Shown in pieces: positions 1 to 13,720 of a stretch of 52,176 nucleotides of DNA. The translations under genes and the position numbers were made by a program. Source of the DNA: Saccoglossus kowalevskii (Eukaryota > Hemichordata > Enteropneusta > Harrimaniidae); assembly GCF_000003605.2 (NCBI RefSeq), contig NW_003122410.1:572885-625060 (forward strand). The letters run 5' to 3'. The notes beneath the pieces were generated by a model that did no database searches, was not told the origin of the DNA, and saw only the letters and a program-made list of their open reading frames with translations. The number at the start of each line of letters is the position of its first letter. Position 1 is the stretch's first letter.

Positions 1-1226
1 AATGTCACCCATGTATACCCAATGCTATCCTTATATGCCCAGTGCCACTGGTAAATACCCAAATGTCACTCTCGTCTTCCAAATGCCATCCTTGTATTTC
101 CAATGTCACCCATGTATACCCAATGCTATCCTTATACATGTATGCCCAGTGCCACTGGTAAATACCCAAATGTCACTCTCGTCTTCCAAATACCATCCTT
201 GTATTCTCAATGTCACCCATGTATACCCAATGCTATCCTTATATGCCCAGTGCCACTGGTAAATACCCAAATGTCACTCTCGTATCCCAAATGCCATCCT
301 TGTATAATTTCCAATGTCACCCATGTATACCCAATGCTATCCTTATATGCCTAGTGCCACTGGTAAATACCCAAATGTCACTCTCGTCTTCCAAATGCCA
401 TCCTTGTATTTCCAATGTCACCCATGTATACCCAATGCTATCCTTGTATGCCCAGTGCCACTGGTAAATACCCAAATGTCACTCTTGTTTTCCAAATGCC
501 ATCCTTGTATTTCCAATGTCACCCATGTATACCCAATGCTATCCTTATATGCCCAGTGCCACTGGTAAATACCCAAATGTCACTCTCGTCTTCCAAATGC
601 CATCTTTGTATTTCCAATGTCACCCATGTATACCCAATGCTATCCTTATACATGTATGCCCAGTGCCACTGGTAAATATCCAAATGTCACTCTCGTCTTC
701 CAAATACCATCCTTGTATTCTCAATGTCACCCATGTATACCCAATGCTATCCTTATATGCCCAGTGCCACTGGTAAATACCCAAATGTCACTCTCGTCTT
801 CCCCATGCCATCTTTGTATTCCCAATGTCACCCGTGTATACCCAATGCTATCCTTGTATGCCCAGTGCCACTGGTAAATACCCAAATGTCACTCTCGTCT
901 TCCCCATGCCATCTTTGTATTCTCAATGTCACCCATGTATACCCAATGCTATCCTTATATGCCCAGTGCCACTGGTAAATACCCAAATGTCACTCTCATC
1001 TTCCCCATGCCATCTTTGTATTCTCAATGTCACCCATGTATACCCAATGCTATCCTTATATGCCCAGTGCCACTGGTAAATACCCAAATGTCACTCTCGT
1101 CTTCCAAATGCCATCCTTGTATTTCCAATGTCACCCATGTATACCCAATGCTATCCTTATATGCCCAGTGCCACTGGTAAATACCCAAATGTCACTCTCT
1201 TCTTTCCCATGCCATCTTTGTATTTT
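1..1226. repeat. 101-bp minisatellite, a higher-order repeat of 20-bp monomers
   Basis: About twelve head-to-tail copies of a ~101-bp unit run from the window edge (unit starts near 2, 103, 210, 314, 415, 516, 617, 724, 825, 926, 1027 and 1128). Most are 101 bp; two are 107 bp (extra CATGTA) and one is 104 bp. Each unit splits into five related monomers of 20, 20, 20, 20 and 21 bp, most starting AATG or AGTG and ending near CCC or TCC. Because 101 is not a multiple of three, each unit opens a short overlapping frame (MSPMYTQCYP...). These are not genes. The array is cut by the window start, so its true length is unknown. Confidence 0.97.
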
Positions 1227-1330
1227 CAATGCAGCCATCTATACCCAATGCCATTCTTGTATGCCCAATGCACTCATGTATGCCCAGTGCCACCTGTGTA
1301 TGCCTAGTGTCACTGATGAATGCCCATACA
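1227..1330. repeat. Degenerate 20-bp monomer tail of the minisatellite
   Basis: Past the last regular 101-bp unit, the sequence continues as single diverged ~20-bp monomers (AATGCCATTCTTGTATGCCC and relatives) that no longer follow the five-monomer order. This looks like the old edge of the array from which the 101-bp unit was later amplified. The amplification order is an inference. Confidence 0.85.
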
Positions 1331-4300
1331 AGTGCATGTGCAAGGTGGAGAAATTCAAGTCATACTAGGACAGTTGACAAACATAGTTATCTCGTCATCT
1401 TTTTTTTTTATTTTTGATACAAACCATTGACCTCACACTTCTCTAGGGTCTAGACGCAAACTAACTTAAATACCAATTAGTTATATTTTTTGAAGAAAAA
1501 AAAATTGCCAATCACTCAAATCTATTTGAGTTTATACACACTAATACAGTGACACTTGCCTACTCAGTTTGATAAATCACGACATGAAAAAAAACACGTC
1601 TGACGTCAAAATGTCCAATACTGCGAGAGATAATGATAACTTACTGCAATCAGGCGAGTCTTGATTATTAGGTTTGGGCATCAGAATAAAAGAACTTAAT
1701 CAAGTATAATGGGATCCGGGTCAATCTCTTGACCTACTGTGTTTTCATTGATCAATGTTTTATTCTTTCACTCTGTGTCAAGTAATAGACGAGGACAGTC
1801 ATTGAGATACACCATGTTTGCACTTGCATACAAAAAAAGCTGGCTTCAATCCCAATTTTGTTATCCCACTGTTAAAAATTTCATAATTTTATTATCTGAT
1901 CATTAAAAATTTCATGTGAATTGTCTAGCCCAGGCTGTTTTAGCATTAAGAAAAATTTATACCTTAGCACTAAGCTTATTAAGATTAAAAATAAGATCAA
2001 ATGTCCTCTGCTATTTGTTAATGAACATTTCTTAATTTATATCTGCATAAAGGTTTGCAATAGTATTATTTCTCACTGAGTGTTAGCATGTAGCTTCATC
2101 CAGGCAGCTTGGGAACAAGGCATGGAAACTAATGTGTTAAAATGTGCAAGTTGTATGAACATAGACTCTGGCAGACTGGGCCATGCTGGCGATTCATTTC
2201 TAATTTAGATATTATCAACAAAAGATGGTGCTAGCGATAAATTTGTAATTAATTAAACAATGTGTTAAAAGCATAAAAGAGGAATAGTGATGATTTGGTC
2301 ACTGTTTTATTTTTTGAGCGTGTGAAACGACTGCATTGAATTTCAATAATCAGTGATGAATGGATGCAGAAATCACATTGAAAGCTGGAAAGAATCATTT
2401 GCGGTGTTTTCCAAGATGTGTGACCTTACGAGTTTCACAATCTTGTCATCTACAGAATCCCTGTACTGTGGCAATTGAAATGTATTCACGGTTGATTTAT
2501 TTATTGGTTGCATCTTGATCATTTGACTCGCTTGTCAATACAGCATGCAGAAAATGCAGGAGTTAGAGAAGTGAGTCGTTAAATTTGTGTTTTGTGAATT
2601 AGGAATTAGTAAGACACTGCAGTACAATGGCAACTGAATTTCTTGGAATTACTCCATTATGACAATGCAATTCCCATTGCAAGATGCTGGTTACTATGAC
2701 TACTATAAACCTCAAAATGGAGATGGAATTTTTTAAATCCCTAACTTACAAACATTGAATCATCCAGGGTGTCGCACTGTGTTATGCTTGGTGTGGGTCC
2801 CATGCGATGTACTAGATGTGTATCAAATATACATTGTTCGTTCACACAAAATTCGACTGTGTGCTGCATGACAATGAGTTTTTTTAAAACTCACACTTCA
2901 AAAAGCATAATGTCAGTCTATACAGTATTGTACCATCAACTACTCAAGGGACATTCGTATTTTTATTCATTTATTTTTAACGCATGATTTAACAGTGCAC
3001 ACTAATGTGATTATACATTTGTCCAGTGTTGAATTATAACCATATTCACCGAAATCTTATCATTTCCCAAAAGATTATAATGATTCGCTAAAATGATCTC
3101 ACAACGATGTACAATTGGGTCCTTGAGCTATATTACAATCGGTGCATGGGCAGCTTACGAGAGTTTCGCTTGATTTTGATTATTATCCAATTATAGCAAT
3201 TTGATAATAAGTACCCCACAATAACCACAACAACGTAGGGAATGTTTTACTCTAAACTGAAATAATGGCAAATATTCTTAAAGTTTGTGGCTGCTGTCCC
3301 TTTAAAGTCAAACTTGTCAGATTAGAATAATTCTCTTTGAATTGGCTGATAGTACACAATGTATACATGCTAAGGCAAGTACTGTTCCAACCATGGCAAA
3401 ACACATTGCACAGAATGCAAATCAGACATACATTAGTTTTATATACTGCAGACTGTTCAGTGAACGCTGCAAAGAACCGAGAATAACACCGAGTGAGCGT
3501 GATGACCTTAATTTTCTTGGCTCCAGCGACGTTACAAAGAAGCCCCTGTAGTTTAAATGCCTAATTAATATAAGTGAAAACGACGGCTTCGGCAGTCAGT
3601 GAAATTCTTAAAGTGTATTCAATTTTATACGGAATATTGATAAGAAATAAATCCGGATTATAGATATGAGTAATATATGGATTATCTATCAGTACTTTAA
3701 AGTAATTTTTGTTTTCAAATTAAACAAATTATTGAAATGAAACAAAGTCTAGTGAAGATAACAATATCTGCTTTATGCACCGCCTCAAGTTACAATTTAG
3801 ATTAGATGTATATGGGAAAAAAACAAGCACATTATTCAAATTAGAAATATTGGAATTGATACGTGTATTTTTCACATAAACGAATTATCCGAAAGTGATG
3901 TAGTTTTCAGTTATTGTAATTCACACAGCATAAATTTGTGATACGAGGTCAAGAGGTCAGTGAGGATTGATGCCCGCAAAAGTAATTTATTGTTAAGCGA
4001 TAGAAGCATGGCGTAATTTCAAATACAATCCCTTAATATTTTTATTTCCACAAAGCCTGTCATCATTTATTCAACTCCCTTGTGTAGAGTGATATTGTCC
4101 TAAACACTATGAGTGCTAAAAACAACTTTGTCACTGAAATAAACCTAAATCATTTTTTTTTTGAGGTTTGAACAAGAAAAAATGAAAAATTTATTCATTT
4201 TATCTAAAAAAAATAAAAAATAATATAAGAAAATGTATAAAAATGCTTAGGTGAAACTATGTTGGTGATGCTACTTGTATTGTGACTGTTATGTGTTCTT

Positions 4301-7138
4301 TAGTTAGTCATTAGCATGGTTGGCTTCATCATTATAATAGATTATACCAAAGACTTATCCTCGGGCGGACATCCAGGTATTTTAACTGCCTGGCAACCAT
4401 CGCGGTGAAAACAACGGTGGAAACTTACAGAAAACTGTACTTGGGATAGTTGTTGAAACTCTAGTGAACAATGTAACAAGATTACTTCAAAGTTTAGTTT
4501 GTTTGTTTGTTTGTGTTTAGTTTCTCAACTTTAGCTGTTTTCACCAGCTCTTAATAATACTGACCTAGTTTAATGTCAACAAGATAAGATACGTGTAAAA
4601 AAGAAATTCCCCACAATATGTTTGGTTTGTCCCTAAAACCATGTTGTCATTGATACACTCCTCGCTAATTTGTGAAGCTTGTCGTTGTGTAAGTTTTATT
4701 TATGACGCTAATCGTACAGTCAGTCGGTAATTCTAGTACGCTCATACGAAATAAGATGTATACTGAATCTGATTTCATTCATAAATAATTACTTTTTGAG
4801 AGATAGCAAGAATATACCTTGAAGTACGGTCTCATATTTTTTGAATATAAATATTTGATGATATCACAGTGTTGAAGTTGTAAAGTAGCTTTGTAATAAA
4901 GACCGATACATGCCTCGGAGCTATAGTGTGAAAATTGAATTCGAAAAACAAGAAGATAATACTTTGGGAAATGGGGAGAAAAAGTCACGAGGTCGTGGGA
5001 ATGTATGATAAATGTAGTGTAATTATGAGTCTATTCAGTACTTCATCGAGTGCTTTGATTGCTCCAAACAGTTGCTTTTCAATTTCCTAGCATTTCCCTC
5101 ATTATCTCTCTTCTTTGATTGCCCGGCCGTTTGATCATACAGAAATCCAGCAGTCACTGTATCGTTTTTCGCTCCAGGACACAATGTAGTTTCTTTTCAC
5201 GCACTTGTTTTCAGTTTGTCTGTTTCACTGAACTTGCATAACTCTACGTACTCTCACTCTCATTAGCATATGTCCCATAATGCATTAGGATTACCGCATT
5301 TGAATTGTGGATGAGATGTTGAGTAGATACATATCTTAAAATTCGTTCAGCCAATTTGTTTACATAGTTTAGTAAAAAGACACAATGGTGTGCAGCATAT
5401 TTGTGATTCCTCCAGAACTAGTAAATCATTGTTTTTAAATTATAAATAAATATTAATTCCTGCTTGCCTAATACTTACATTGCTGTTTACGGTATAATTT
5501 AAGTGCGCACAACCTTAATATTCCCGTCACGTGTACATAGTTTATTACTGACTCTTCTCTCAGCATTGCTAATAATGATTCTACATGTCTTGTGTTGTCC
5601 GTTCTTTGAGATAAACTAACTGAACTAATCATGTAAACCCGACGTCAATACATCACTGACTGGCTCTCTGTGCGATCAATCTTTCTGAGTTTTGAGTGCT
5701 GCTTAATGGCGGATTACAGAAGCAAGTTTTGATATATATATTTTTAAATCGTCACAATCGTTGCATTTTTTTTTCAAAGCAGTAACTAAAGCTAGTTAAT
5801 CTTTAGCACCTTCTGAAATATAGATTGTAACCCCAAATTACAAATGTAAAGCCTTGACATTACTGTGTGCCTTGGTCACGACTAGTATGATTCACAGCAT
5901 ATAATTGTTATTGTAATCACAAATAAGTTATTTGATATCAATACTCATAGTTCATATTTCCCATGATGCACTGCATTACAATTAGATTGTGACCTGACGA
6001 ATTACTAATTGCCTTTGTATATTGCACGATGCTCAAATATTACCCATGATGCATTACAGTTTACAAATTGCATTTCATAGTGTCTATATGCTATAATATT
6101 ACCCAATATGCATTGCAGTTTACAAATTGCTTTTTATAATGCATTGCGGTTTCTTCATTCAACTGTATAGAGAATAAGGTATCTATTTTGTATAGACATA
6201 ATATGCTTCTTATGATACCCAGACTGCAGTTCAGTTGAGTTCTTTTGTGCGGAGATACATGCATTTTTCAGCGATAGCTTTACAAATTTAAAATTCACCA
6301 CAACATGACATAAATATTGAAATGTACTCTTTGCTGAGTATATTTCACCACACATCTTTCAGGTGGCAAAGTCACCTGATACGTGGATAGGTTTGTTTTT
6401 TTATGTGCTGCTGTAGGCACTCGAAATGGAGGAGAACTGAGGAAAAAATGAATATTACATCAGTCGATGAAATTACAGTTTTCGGTGGCTTAATCTCTTT
6501 TGACCACGTGAGGAAAATGACCTTTGCTGACTTGCCTGCGGGGAGTGAAGTATATACGACTGAATGCTGTACATGATAACCACATTATTAGTGTATTACA
6601 AATGACATACTTGTTAGCCATACTCACCCTAAAGCTTGCTTAAACTACTAAAGGTAGTGCAGAGAATTTTAATCTAGACTTCCAACGTGTTCCGCATTTC
6701 CTCTGTCTAAGATGCGGCATTTAGATGAACACGATGCTCATTTCATTTGAGTTAGAAGAATATCAAAACCTAGTTTTTTTACACATTCCACATGTTGTGT
6801 TAGGTGTGGGATTCCAGTAAGAAGGTATCGCTTTAGTTGTTGGTTTATGTTGAAACTATGATTCTGCTCACGGTTATCTTAATTTACTCTTCAATTATAA
6901 CTGGGTGACCATTATATGGAGTACGTTTAACAGAGTTTCTGATGCTCTTCCGCTCCTTCTGAAGCCCTCTTGTTCATTCTGAAGTGCTCTCACTGCATTT
7001 GCAAACACTCCAGGTTATGATGTAAATTCTTTCATTTGATTAATGTCATTTTACCAATTATGGCTCTGCATCTGAATCAACTGTATCTTAAATTACTTTT
7101 CATTCTATAAAAATGTTGTCTGAATAGGCTGTATGTGC
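1331..7138. other. Non-coding AT-rich stretch
   Basis: I see no exon I can support here on either strand. Open frames are short and lack codon or family signal. The sequence holds simple runs (poly-A/T; TTTG repeats near 4498) and a weak ~60-bp duplicated segment near 6036-6150 with CCCATGATGCATTRCAGTTT-like words. It may be teneurin 5' flank or a large early intron. Confidence 0.6.
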
Positions 7139-7362
7139 AACCTCTAAAGGTCACACATCCTGGCACTTTGCTTGACCTCTAAAGGTCACACATCCTGGCA
7201 CTTTGCTTGACCTGTAAAAGTCACACATCCTGGCACTTTGCTTGACCTCTAAAGGTCACACATCCTGGCACTTTGCTTGACCTCTAAAGGTCACACATCC
7301 TGGCACTTTGCTTGACCTCTAAAGGTCACACATCCTGGCACTTTGCTTGACCTGTAAAAGTC
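7139..7362. repeat. 35-bp tandem repeat, six copies plus a partial
   Basis: Six consecutive 35-bp units start at 7141, 7176, 7211, 7246, 7281 and 7316, with a seventh partial copy at 7351. Each contains CCTCTAAAGGTCACACATCC then TGGCACTTTGCTTGA. Units are near identical; the third and the partial copy carry the same GTAAAAG variant. Unit junctions create TGACCT-CTAA-AGGTCA. Confidence 0.97.
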
Positions 7363-10300
7363 TTCAAGGGAGATTGTTGTCCCCAATAATTTCTATTACA
7401 TTTAAAAAAAAATAAGTTTCACATTCATGATGCTTGGGATGATGTTAGGGATGACCCTGAGAAAGGTCTATTTATATATTGAAAGAAATACTTTTGTTCA
7501 GTTTAAAAGAATTAATATTAATTTAATATTGATTATGCATAATAACAAATTATGAAATATTCCTGACTCATATTTCTGTCTAGACTCCCATGCATATTCC
7601 GTTAGCACATGCTGTTTTGAATAAATAGACCATCAGTTCTTGCATGCTGATTTCATACTCGTATATTCGAATTTAAGACTGTTAACACCTGAAGGAGATT
7701 CATTTTATCTCATGTTTAAAACTATTACCAGCAGCTTTTTTTTTCAGTAATCTGCGGGGTTTTTTTCATGTGCGTAGTAGAAACTGATAAAGTTTGCAGG
7801 TCGGAGGAGATCTAACGAAGAAACATTAGCCGTATTTCAGGCAATCAAATTGAAAACGAAGCTCAAGTGGCTTATGCTGAGTTAGTTTTCACAGCTGGAC
7901 TTTTATCACAGTTTATCATTCCCATCATAGCATTTTCTGATCACAGCTCATCAAAAATTTAGAATTGTTTTCTCGGCCATTACCCTGGCTGTTCAACTTC
8001 CTAATCAACCCAAGTTAGTTTTACTAATTTTTCACGAATTGGTGAAGCAAATCTGTTGATTGCTTCAGGCATACATGCTTTATGTTGTCTAAATCAAATC
8101 TTGTTGTTGTCCAGGGCAACGATAAAATCTTAATTCTGCTTCCTCAGCACTTTCGCTGCTTAGGATTTCTGTCGCCATAATATGGAGATCGATGTCACAT
8201 TTTCCTGCATGCAATGTTTTTATTTTTGAAGTTTTATTAAGTAGATAAAAAGTATTTTCATGTTCTAAATTTATGGTAGTGATAATGTTGAGCTATTCAG
8301 TTTTTATCGTATATTTTATAAATTTTTCAAGTGAAGGAAATGTTCTTCACAGAACTACTTTTTTGAGGAAGGATAAATTTGACTACAGGGTGGTGAAAGG
8401 GTCGAGCTAACCATGTAACCATGCACCAGTGTCTCTTGGTAGTTGTTTTGCTGATTCTGCAGTTATCCAGCCAGGTCTTTTCCTCCCAGGTGTGTGTACA
8501 GTATTCATGTTAGTTGAATCATTAATAGAATGGCAGGTAATGAGTATAACCTTGTGAACACGTGACTGTAAAAAACTTTAATATTGTGAAGAGAAAAAAA
8601 AGGAGATTAAAGTTGTGGATTAGGTGAGATGTTCATCCAGATTATGAGATCACTTTAGTAATTATACCACAGGGATTTATCTGTCTTTGCCAGATGGTCT
8701 AATATTTCTATCTTAGAATCTCAGAGAATTGCTTGATTTGATCGTTACTGTGGATTAGGCTTATTCCGGCTGTATGTTACAGTGAACGTGTCTTCCTGGT
8801 GTTTATGTCTACGTACCGTATTACTGCTTACATTTTACGAGCAACAAGTTTTGTGTTGAAGTTTGTGAAGCAGAAAAGATCGTGAAATTATATGTATCTA
8901 GAATGGGAAGTTTCATTTGGTTTCTGTATGTAGGGAGCCACCAGGGATTTCGCTCCTCGTGAATGCCCTTAATCAAATCAAACAATTTTCTCAGGATGAA
9001 TTTTCTGTGCCAAAAATTTACATGTTTACAGTAGTTCACAGTAATATGCTTTTCTCGATAATTGATGTACTATAATAAACAATGTGGCTTACTATAATAG
9101 AACAATTAATGTGCTAAAACTTTCGCAAATCAATTATGTTGAATACCGATTTGTATTTCTCCTCATTATCTTCTATTACCCATGATGCAATGAATCGGAA
9201 AATGATCCTGATTCATGAATATTTTAGTGATGGTTTTCAAAGGGATTAGGTAATGGGAAATGTGGTTGCTGTTCAGTGTCATTGCATTGTGGGATACTTA
9301 GGAACTGAGAAAACTTTAAATCATGTTTACAAGATACATGTACAGATATTTTGTAGGGAAATAAGTAAATAATATATAAAATGAACATAAAGAATAAATA
9401 AGCATATAACAAATATGATTTTTGGTTTATACAAGGTTTTATTGGAGATTTCCTTCTATTTGAGCAAATATACTTTTTGCTTTAGGAGTAGTCTATGTGC
9501 TTACATAGACATATGTGTGTCTATAGTTTACACTACAATAGATGCATTTTTGGTTTGCATGCATGTACATGGAAGTCCATTGGAGATATACTAGTAATAG
9601 ATCAAGTATTGTATGTATTGTAGCAAGTCATGTAAACATGGAATTATTTTTGATAATTGAATTCTAAATTCTCAAATTTGTTTTTTTTCTTCTTCAATGG
9701 TTCTATTCACATTGCTACATCAGATGCATTTATTTTTGTCTATTCAATAACACTGTCAAATTCTGACAATGTATTATATAAAGGTACATTTGGTTGAGCT
9801 CACCCAGTGTGGCATTAGTAAGTTAGGTGTCTGTAGAGGTGGCAAAGTAGTATGGTTCCTGTCTAGTGTCCACTGATCTCCGGGGACGACAGTTAGAGAC
9901 AGACATATCAGTCAACTCTCTAGGGAAACTGTGAAAACATGCATACCAGTGTACCCGTGGGACGGGGTGCAGACATCGATGATGGATCGGGCTTGCCGGG
10001 TCATTGCGTAAGGAACCACTTTGTGGAACTGAGATAATGCCTCTATGGAAGGCAGTAACGTTGTTATGTTTTGCCACTAGACTTGTTACCATCTATTTAA
10101 AAATCTGCAATCTGCGCAGGAGGGCTATTGAACATGAGGATGGAATATGCCGGATTTTTTTCTTCTCTTAAAATGGCGTTTATAATTCTATTTGACTTAA
10201 TTAATTGATTGATCTTGTATCAAAAAAACTACCGGTAATGAAAAACTCATTTCAAATGATAAGAATCGTGTGTTTGTGAGAGTGAATTACACACAAAGGT

Positions 10301-12461
10301 TGATTAAGTTGAGAACAGGCATGACCTAAGGTTGCCTCGTAGTTTACTATTCAGCGAGCACATCATATGTCATTTGGTAAAAATGTCATCCTTAATCTTT
10401 GAAATGTGATCAAAGATGTTCATCCTTATGTAATCCTAATTAAAGTTCATTTATTCGTCCCATTTCGTCTAAAGTCTGGCTGCAGGCTAATAATGATATT
10501 TGCTAGTCTGCTTTGTAAGCATAAACTTATTTTGACTTCTGTATAATTGATGCCTGGGAAAAGTCATACCGTATAATCCGCTGACAAAATGGCCTCCAGT
10601 ATTTTCCAATAGTGAACAACCTTTAGAATTAGTAAAACATTAAAATGTAGACTGGCTGTAACGAGAAACCCGACTCACTTTGTAATCTTCGCACATTCTA
10701 CTTCACTTTTACTTCATTTAATCCATTATCTGCATTGGGGGTTCACAATTTTTAAGTTGCATAAATTATTTTTTCTTTGCCTCTACGTGCATGGCGTGTT
10801 CACAAACTTGTCAACAAAAGTTGGGAATACAATTGTGAGAGTGTGTGTTGTATCACTTTAAATAATTGGCATACATTGTGTAAGGTTAGTACAAACATTA
10901 TAACCTATCAGTTGAGAAACAATTTCATTTGAACAAATTTCCAAGCATGTCTACCTAACATTAACAATAATTAGTTGAACACTGCTTTTCCTTGACATCA
11001 CATGATCATTTTTATCCAATCAGAGGCAGTGTATTGTTTACTCATTCATGTGGCAATGTGTACATTACCAGTTTTATGTCACAGATGAATACAAGTAGAG
11101 CTTGCATCGGGTAATGCTTCCAAACGATTGCTTTTTTTTTTTTTTTTTTTAAATCTATAACGTACTTGAAAATATGAAATTTTCTTCAAAACTGTATGAC
11201 AGTGCTGATTTTCTGCCATTGGTCATTTCAAAATTAAATTTTTGTTATGAAAATCCAGCGATGCCTTGTCAAGAATAATAGACATGTCGCTGAGGTACAC
11301 ACTGTGCGTTAATAATAGGGAAGTATAAGTGTGATGTGTGAAGCGCTATGAGTCATTACATTATTTCAGTCGTTTGGAACGTCGTGCTCTACTGGCATGT
11401 CAGCGTGTGTGAAGTTCAGTGAACTTCAGTCTGGACAAGTTGTTTGGTGTGGCGTTCAACGCATATGCGCATATTCTGGGAAGTGGAATTAAAAACTTAT
11501 TTGTCACAATATAGTGATGGCTTAATATTAATAAAAAAAAATTTACATAATAGACTTTCTAGTATGTACCTCAGTTTAAATTTATCGACAAATCTCAAAG
11601 GAGTGGAATGAAACGCTAATTGAGTAGTGGTATGATATTTTGAACTTACATCATAATGGAATCTTGATATGTATTTTATTTTAATGCCTTACTTCACTTA
11701 ACATTTTATCTTTAGATCTTTTCTTTTAGCTGCCGAGTACTAACGCAGTAGTGTGGAAACTGTTACTGTTACGGAATACTAATCACCCTCAAATTGCATT
11801 TGCAATTTCTGTTGTGCGTTTTTGTGTTAAATTGACGCATCATCAAAAAGATATATGTAAAATATTTTGTTTTCTTCCTAAAAATTTACATTGTGAATAT
11901 TAAAAAATGAGATTTCAAGCCAGCTTGCTTTTTATAGTAGATTATTAAAGTTATAAAGAAAATTAATACATGATAATATCATGGATGTTTTTGTTAAGAA
12001 TTAATAGTATTCTGAAAAAATCTAAATTAAATCTAATATTTAAAAAAAATTATGATATTATAAATGCAATTACCATATTTGTCCTATTAGAAGCGCATCT
12101 CTAAAAGAAGCACATATAAAATTGTATGTATTGTATGCTGCATCATTGTAATATGAAATACTGGGCATTGAGACACACTTGTAATGGATGTACACATTGC
12201 CTGCTGTTATATACCATGCATATCTGCTATACATGGAGGATTTCAGCAGGTGGTATATTAATGGAGTAAATACAGTCATATCACTGTGATTGCAATGTGA
12301 GGATATATCACAGAAATAAATGAACCTGATATGCAGGTTTTAATATAAGGAACAGTACCAGTAGAGAAAACACAGAAATGAATGTGTCTAATTGGTTCTT
12401 CCAAAGATGGCATGGCACGTGTGACAACATGACTGAGTTGTGTGTGTATACCACATTGTAC
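7363..12461. other. Non-coding stretch with one candidate mini-exon
   Basis: No supported gene. The stretch contains one short signal-peptide-like reading frame (listed separately), a relatively GC-rich block at about 9790-10090 of unknown nature, and a long poly-T run near 11131. Other open frames are short and unremarkable. Confidence 0.55.
8421..8489 (+). other. Possible first coding mini-exon with signal-peptide-like sequence
   Basis: An ATG with A at -3 begins MHQCLLVVVLLILQLSSQ and continues VFSSQ up to CAG|GTGTGT, a usable splice donor after 23 codons (phase 0). A hydrophobic core of nine residues (LLVVVLLIL) followed by small and polar residues looks like a secretory signal peptide. 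An ATGTAA start-stop lies just upstream at 8413. Without splicing the frame ends after 30 codons. The phase does not match the first teneurin exon seen (15510, which needs one base from upstream), so a direct join is excluded. It could belong to a transcript with an intervening exon, or be chance. Confidence 0.25.
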
Positions 12462-12664
12462 TACTGTAGAATACTTTATTTTCACTTAGAATTTATTTTC
12501 GCTATTTTAGCTGAAGGAATGATTCAGTGGAAATAAAATCTACCTTTTTTCCTATATTTTACATTAAATTTGTCAAAAATCAGTGAAAATAAATTCCACA
12601 CAAAACACCCAAAAAGTCTTTTCAGCGAAAATGAATTCCAGCTAAAATAAAGTATTTTACAGTT
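12462..12664. mobile_element. MITE copy 1, TACTGTAAAATACTTTATTTT ends
   Basis: A ~200-bp non-coding element with inverted ends. The left end reads TACTGTAGAATACTTTATTTT and the right end is AAAATAAAGTATTTTACAGT. A second copy of the same family lies at 27097-27309 and a rearranged fragment at 35290-35363. There is no coding capacity, so mobilisation would need an enzyme from elsewhere. Confidence 0.85.
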
Positions 12665-13367
12665 TATTAGATGTGTGCCGTCTCTCAATGTACTGAAGCA
12701 AGGGCACAGATTCTTGTTTACTATTTGAATACTGTGAAAGGCTTAACCTGTCTTCAATAGCAACTCAAAACAAGCTGATCTCAGACACACTGTGTTCTTG
12801 AAAAAGAAAAGAAATTTACCATCCTGTGAAATCGAGTATCAGTGATTTTGGTATGAATGATGTTAGGACACACACACACCACTTGGGGCATTCCGAGATA
12901 CTGTCTGGTGTACACGCAAATATAATCCATATTGATGTGACGTTTTATGGATCTCTCATGCCTCGCATAAAGGCATTATGTGAAATATTGGTTTTCAAGC
13001 GATGTTTTATGGAAACATTTAAATTGCTTTCTATTTGGAGACATTGTTTGTACTTAAGGGAATAGTGTTATCGCCTCGTTTGTCGGATTTTGACATTCAG
13101 CATTAAGAAAACATTGAATTACGAGATTGCTTTGTACCAATAATGATCAGATTCAGCATTGTGATGTTTTAACATAAGATGCAAGCGTCTTCACTCGCAT
13201 TAATACTTATTAAAGTGCATTGGATCATTAACAAGGATTCTGCGATTAAGTTATTGATGGCAGCAATGATTTTACAGTATTTTAATCTGCTGACGGATAA
13301 AAACAAGTTTAATTCGTGAAGAAACACTAAAATGTTAATAACCTGTTATTAAATTTATATTAATATT
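12665..13367. other. Non-coding spacer
   Basis: Nothing recognisable apart from a short CACACACACAC run near 12870. Confidence 0.5.
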
Positions 13368-13420
13368 TTGTTAGGGAACTGATCATTACCACCCAGCCGG
13401 TTTCCTGTGAGTTTGACTCG

Positions 13421-13525
13421 GTTTACCGTACCGGTCGTTGCTTTACCGTACCGGTCGTTGCTTTACCGTACCGGTCGTTGCTTTACCGTACCGACCGTTG
13501 CGTTACCGTACCGGCCGGACAATTA
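13421..13525 (+). repeat. 20-bp tandem array, left arm
   Basis: About five units of TTTACCGTACCGGTCGTTGC, the last ones variant (CCGACCGTTGCG, CCGGCCGGAC). They form the inner part of the left inverted end of the foldback element. Confidence 0.95.
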
Positions 13526-13720
13526 CCGTACTGATAGGACCAATACCGACTATTTATCACCTTCGATTAATGAATGCATGGTAAACAAAGCCCGGGTAAC
13601 TGATCTGCGCCCTGCCGGTAACCGTGAGTCATGCATGAATTAATTGGGCATTTTGCAAACAATAAGATTTTTTTTTTACCCACCCATTGAAAGTTGAATA
13701 ATTGAAAAGGACATGACTTG

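Noticed and set aside
2-1368. Overlapping MSPMYTQCYP... frames
   Set aside because: One ~85-codon frame restarts in each 101-bp repeat unit in shifting frames; a repeat artefact.
7139-7362. CRISPR-like regular spacing
   Set aside because: Units abut directly with no unique spacers, and the genome is eukaryotic.
7810-7960. Hydrophobic stretch LVFTAGLLSQFIIPIIAF as the missing membrane helix
   Set aside because: It has no start, no acceptor in frame, no donor, and no similarity to teneurin sequence around the helix; likely chance.
13407-13643. 78-codon frame with RSLLYRTGR repeats
   Set aside because: It is a translation of the 20-bp tandem repeat in the foldback arm.
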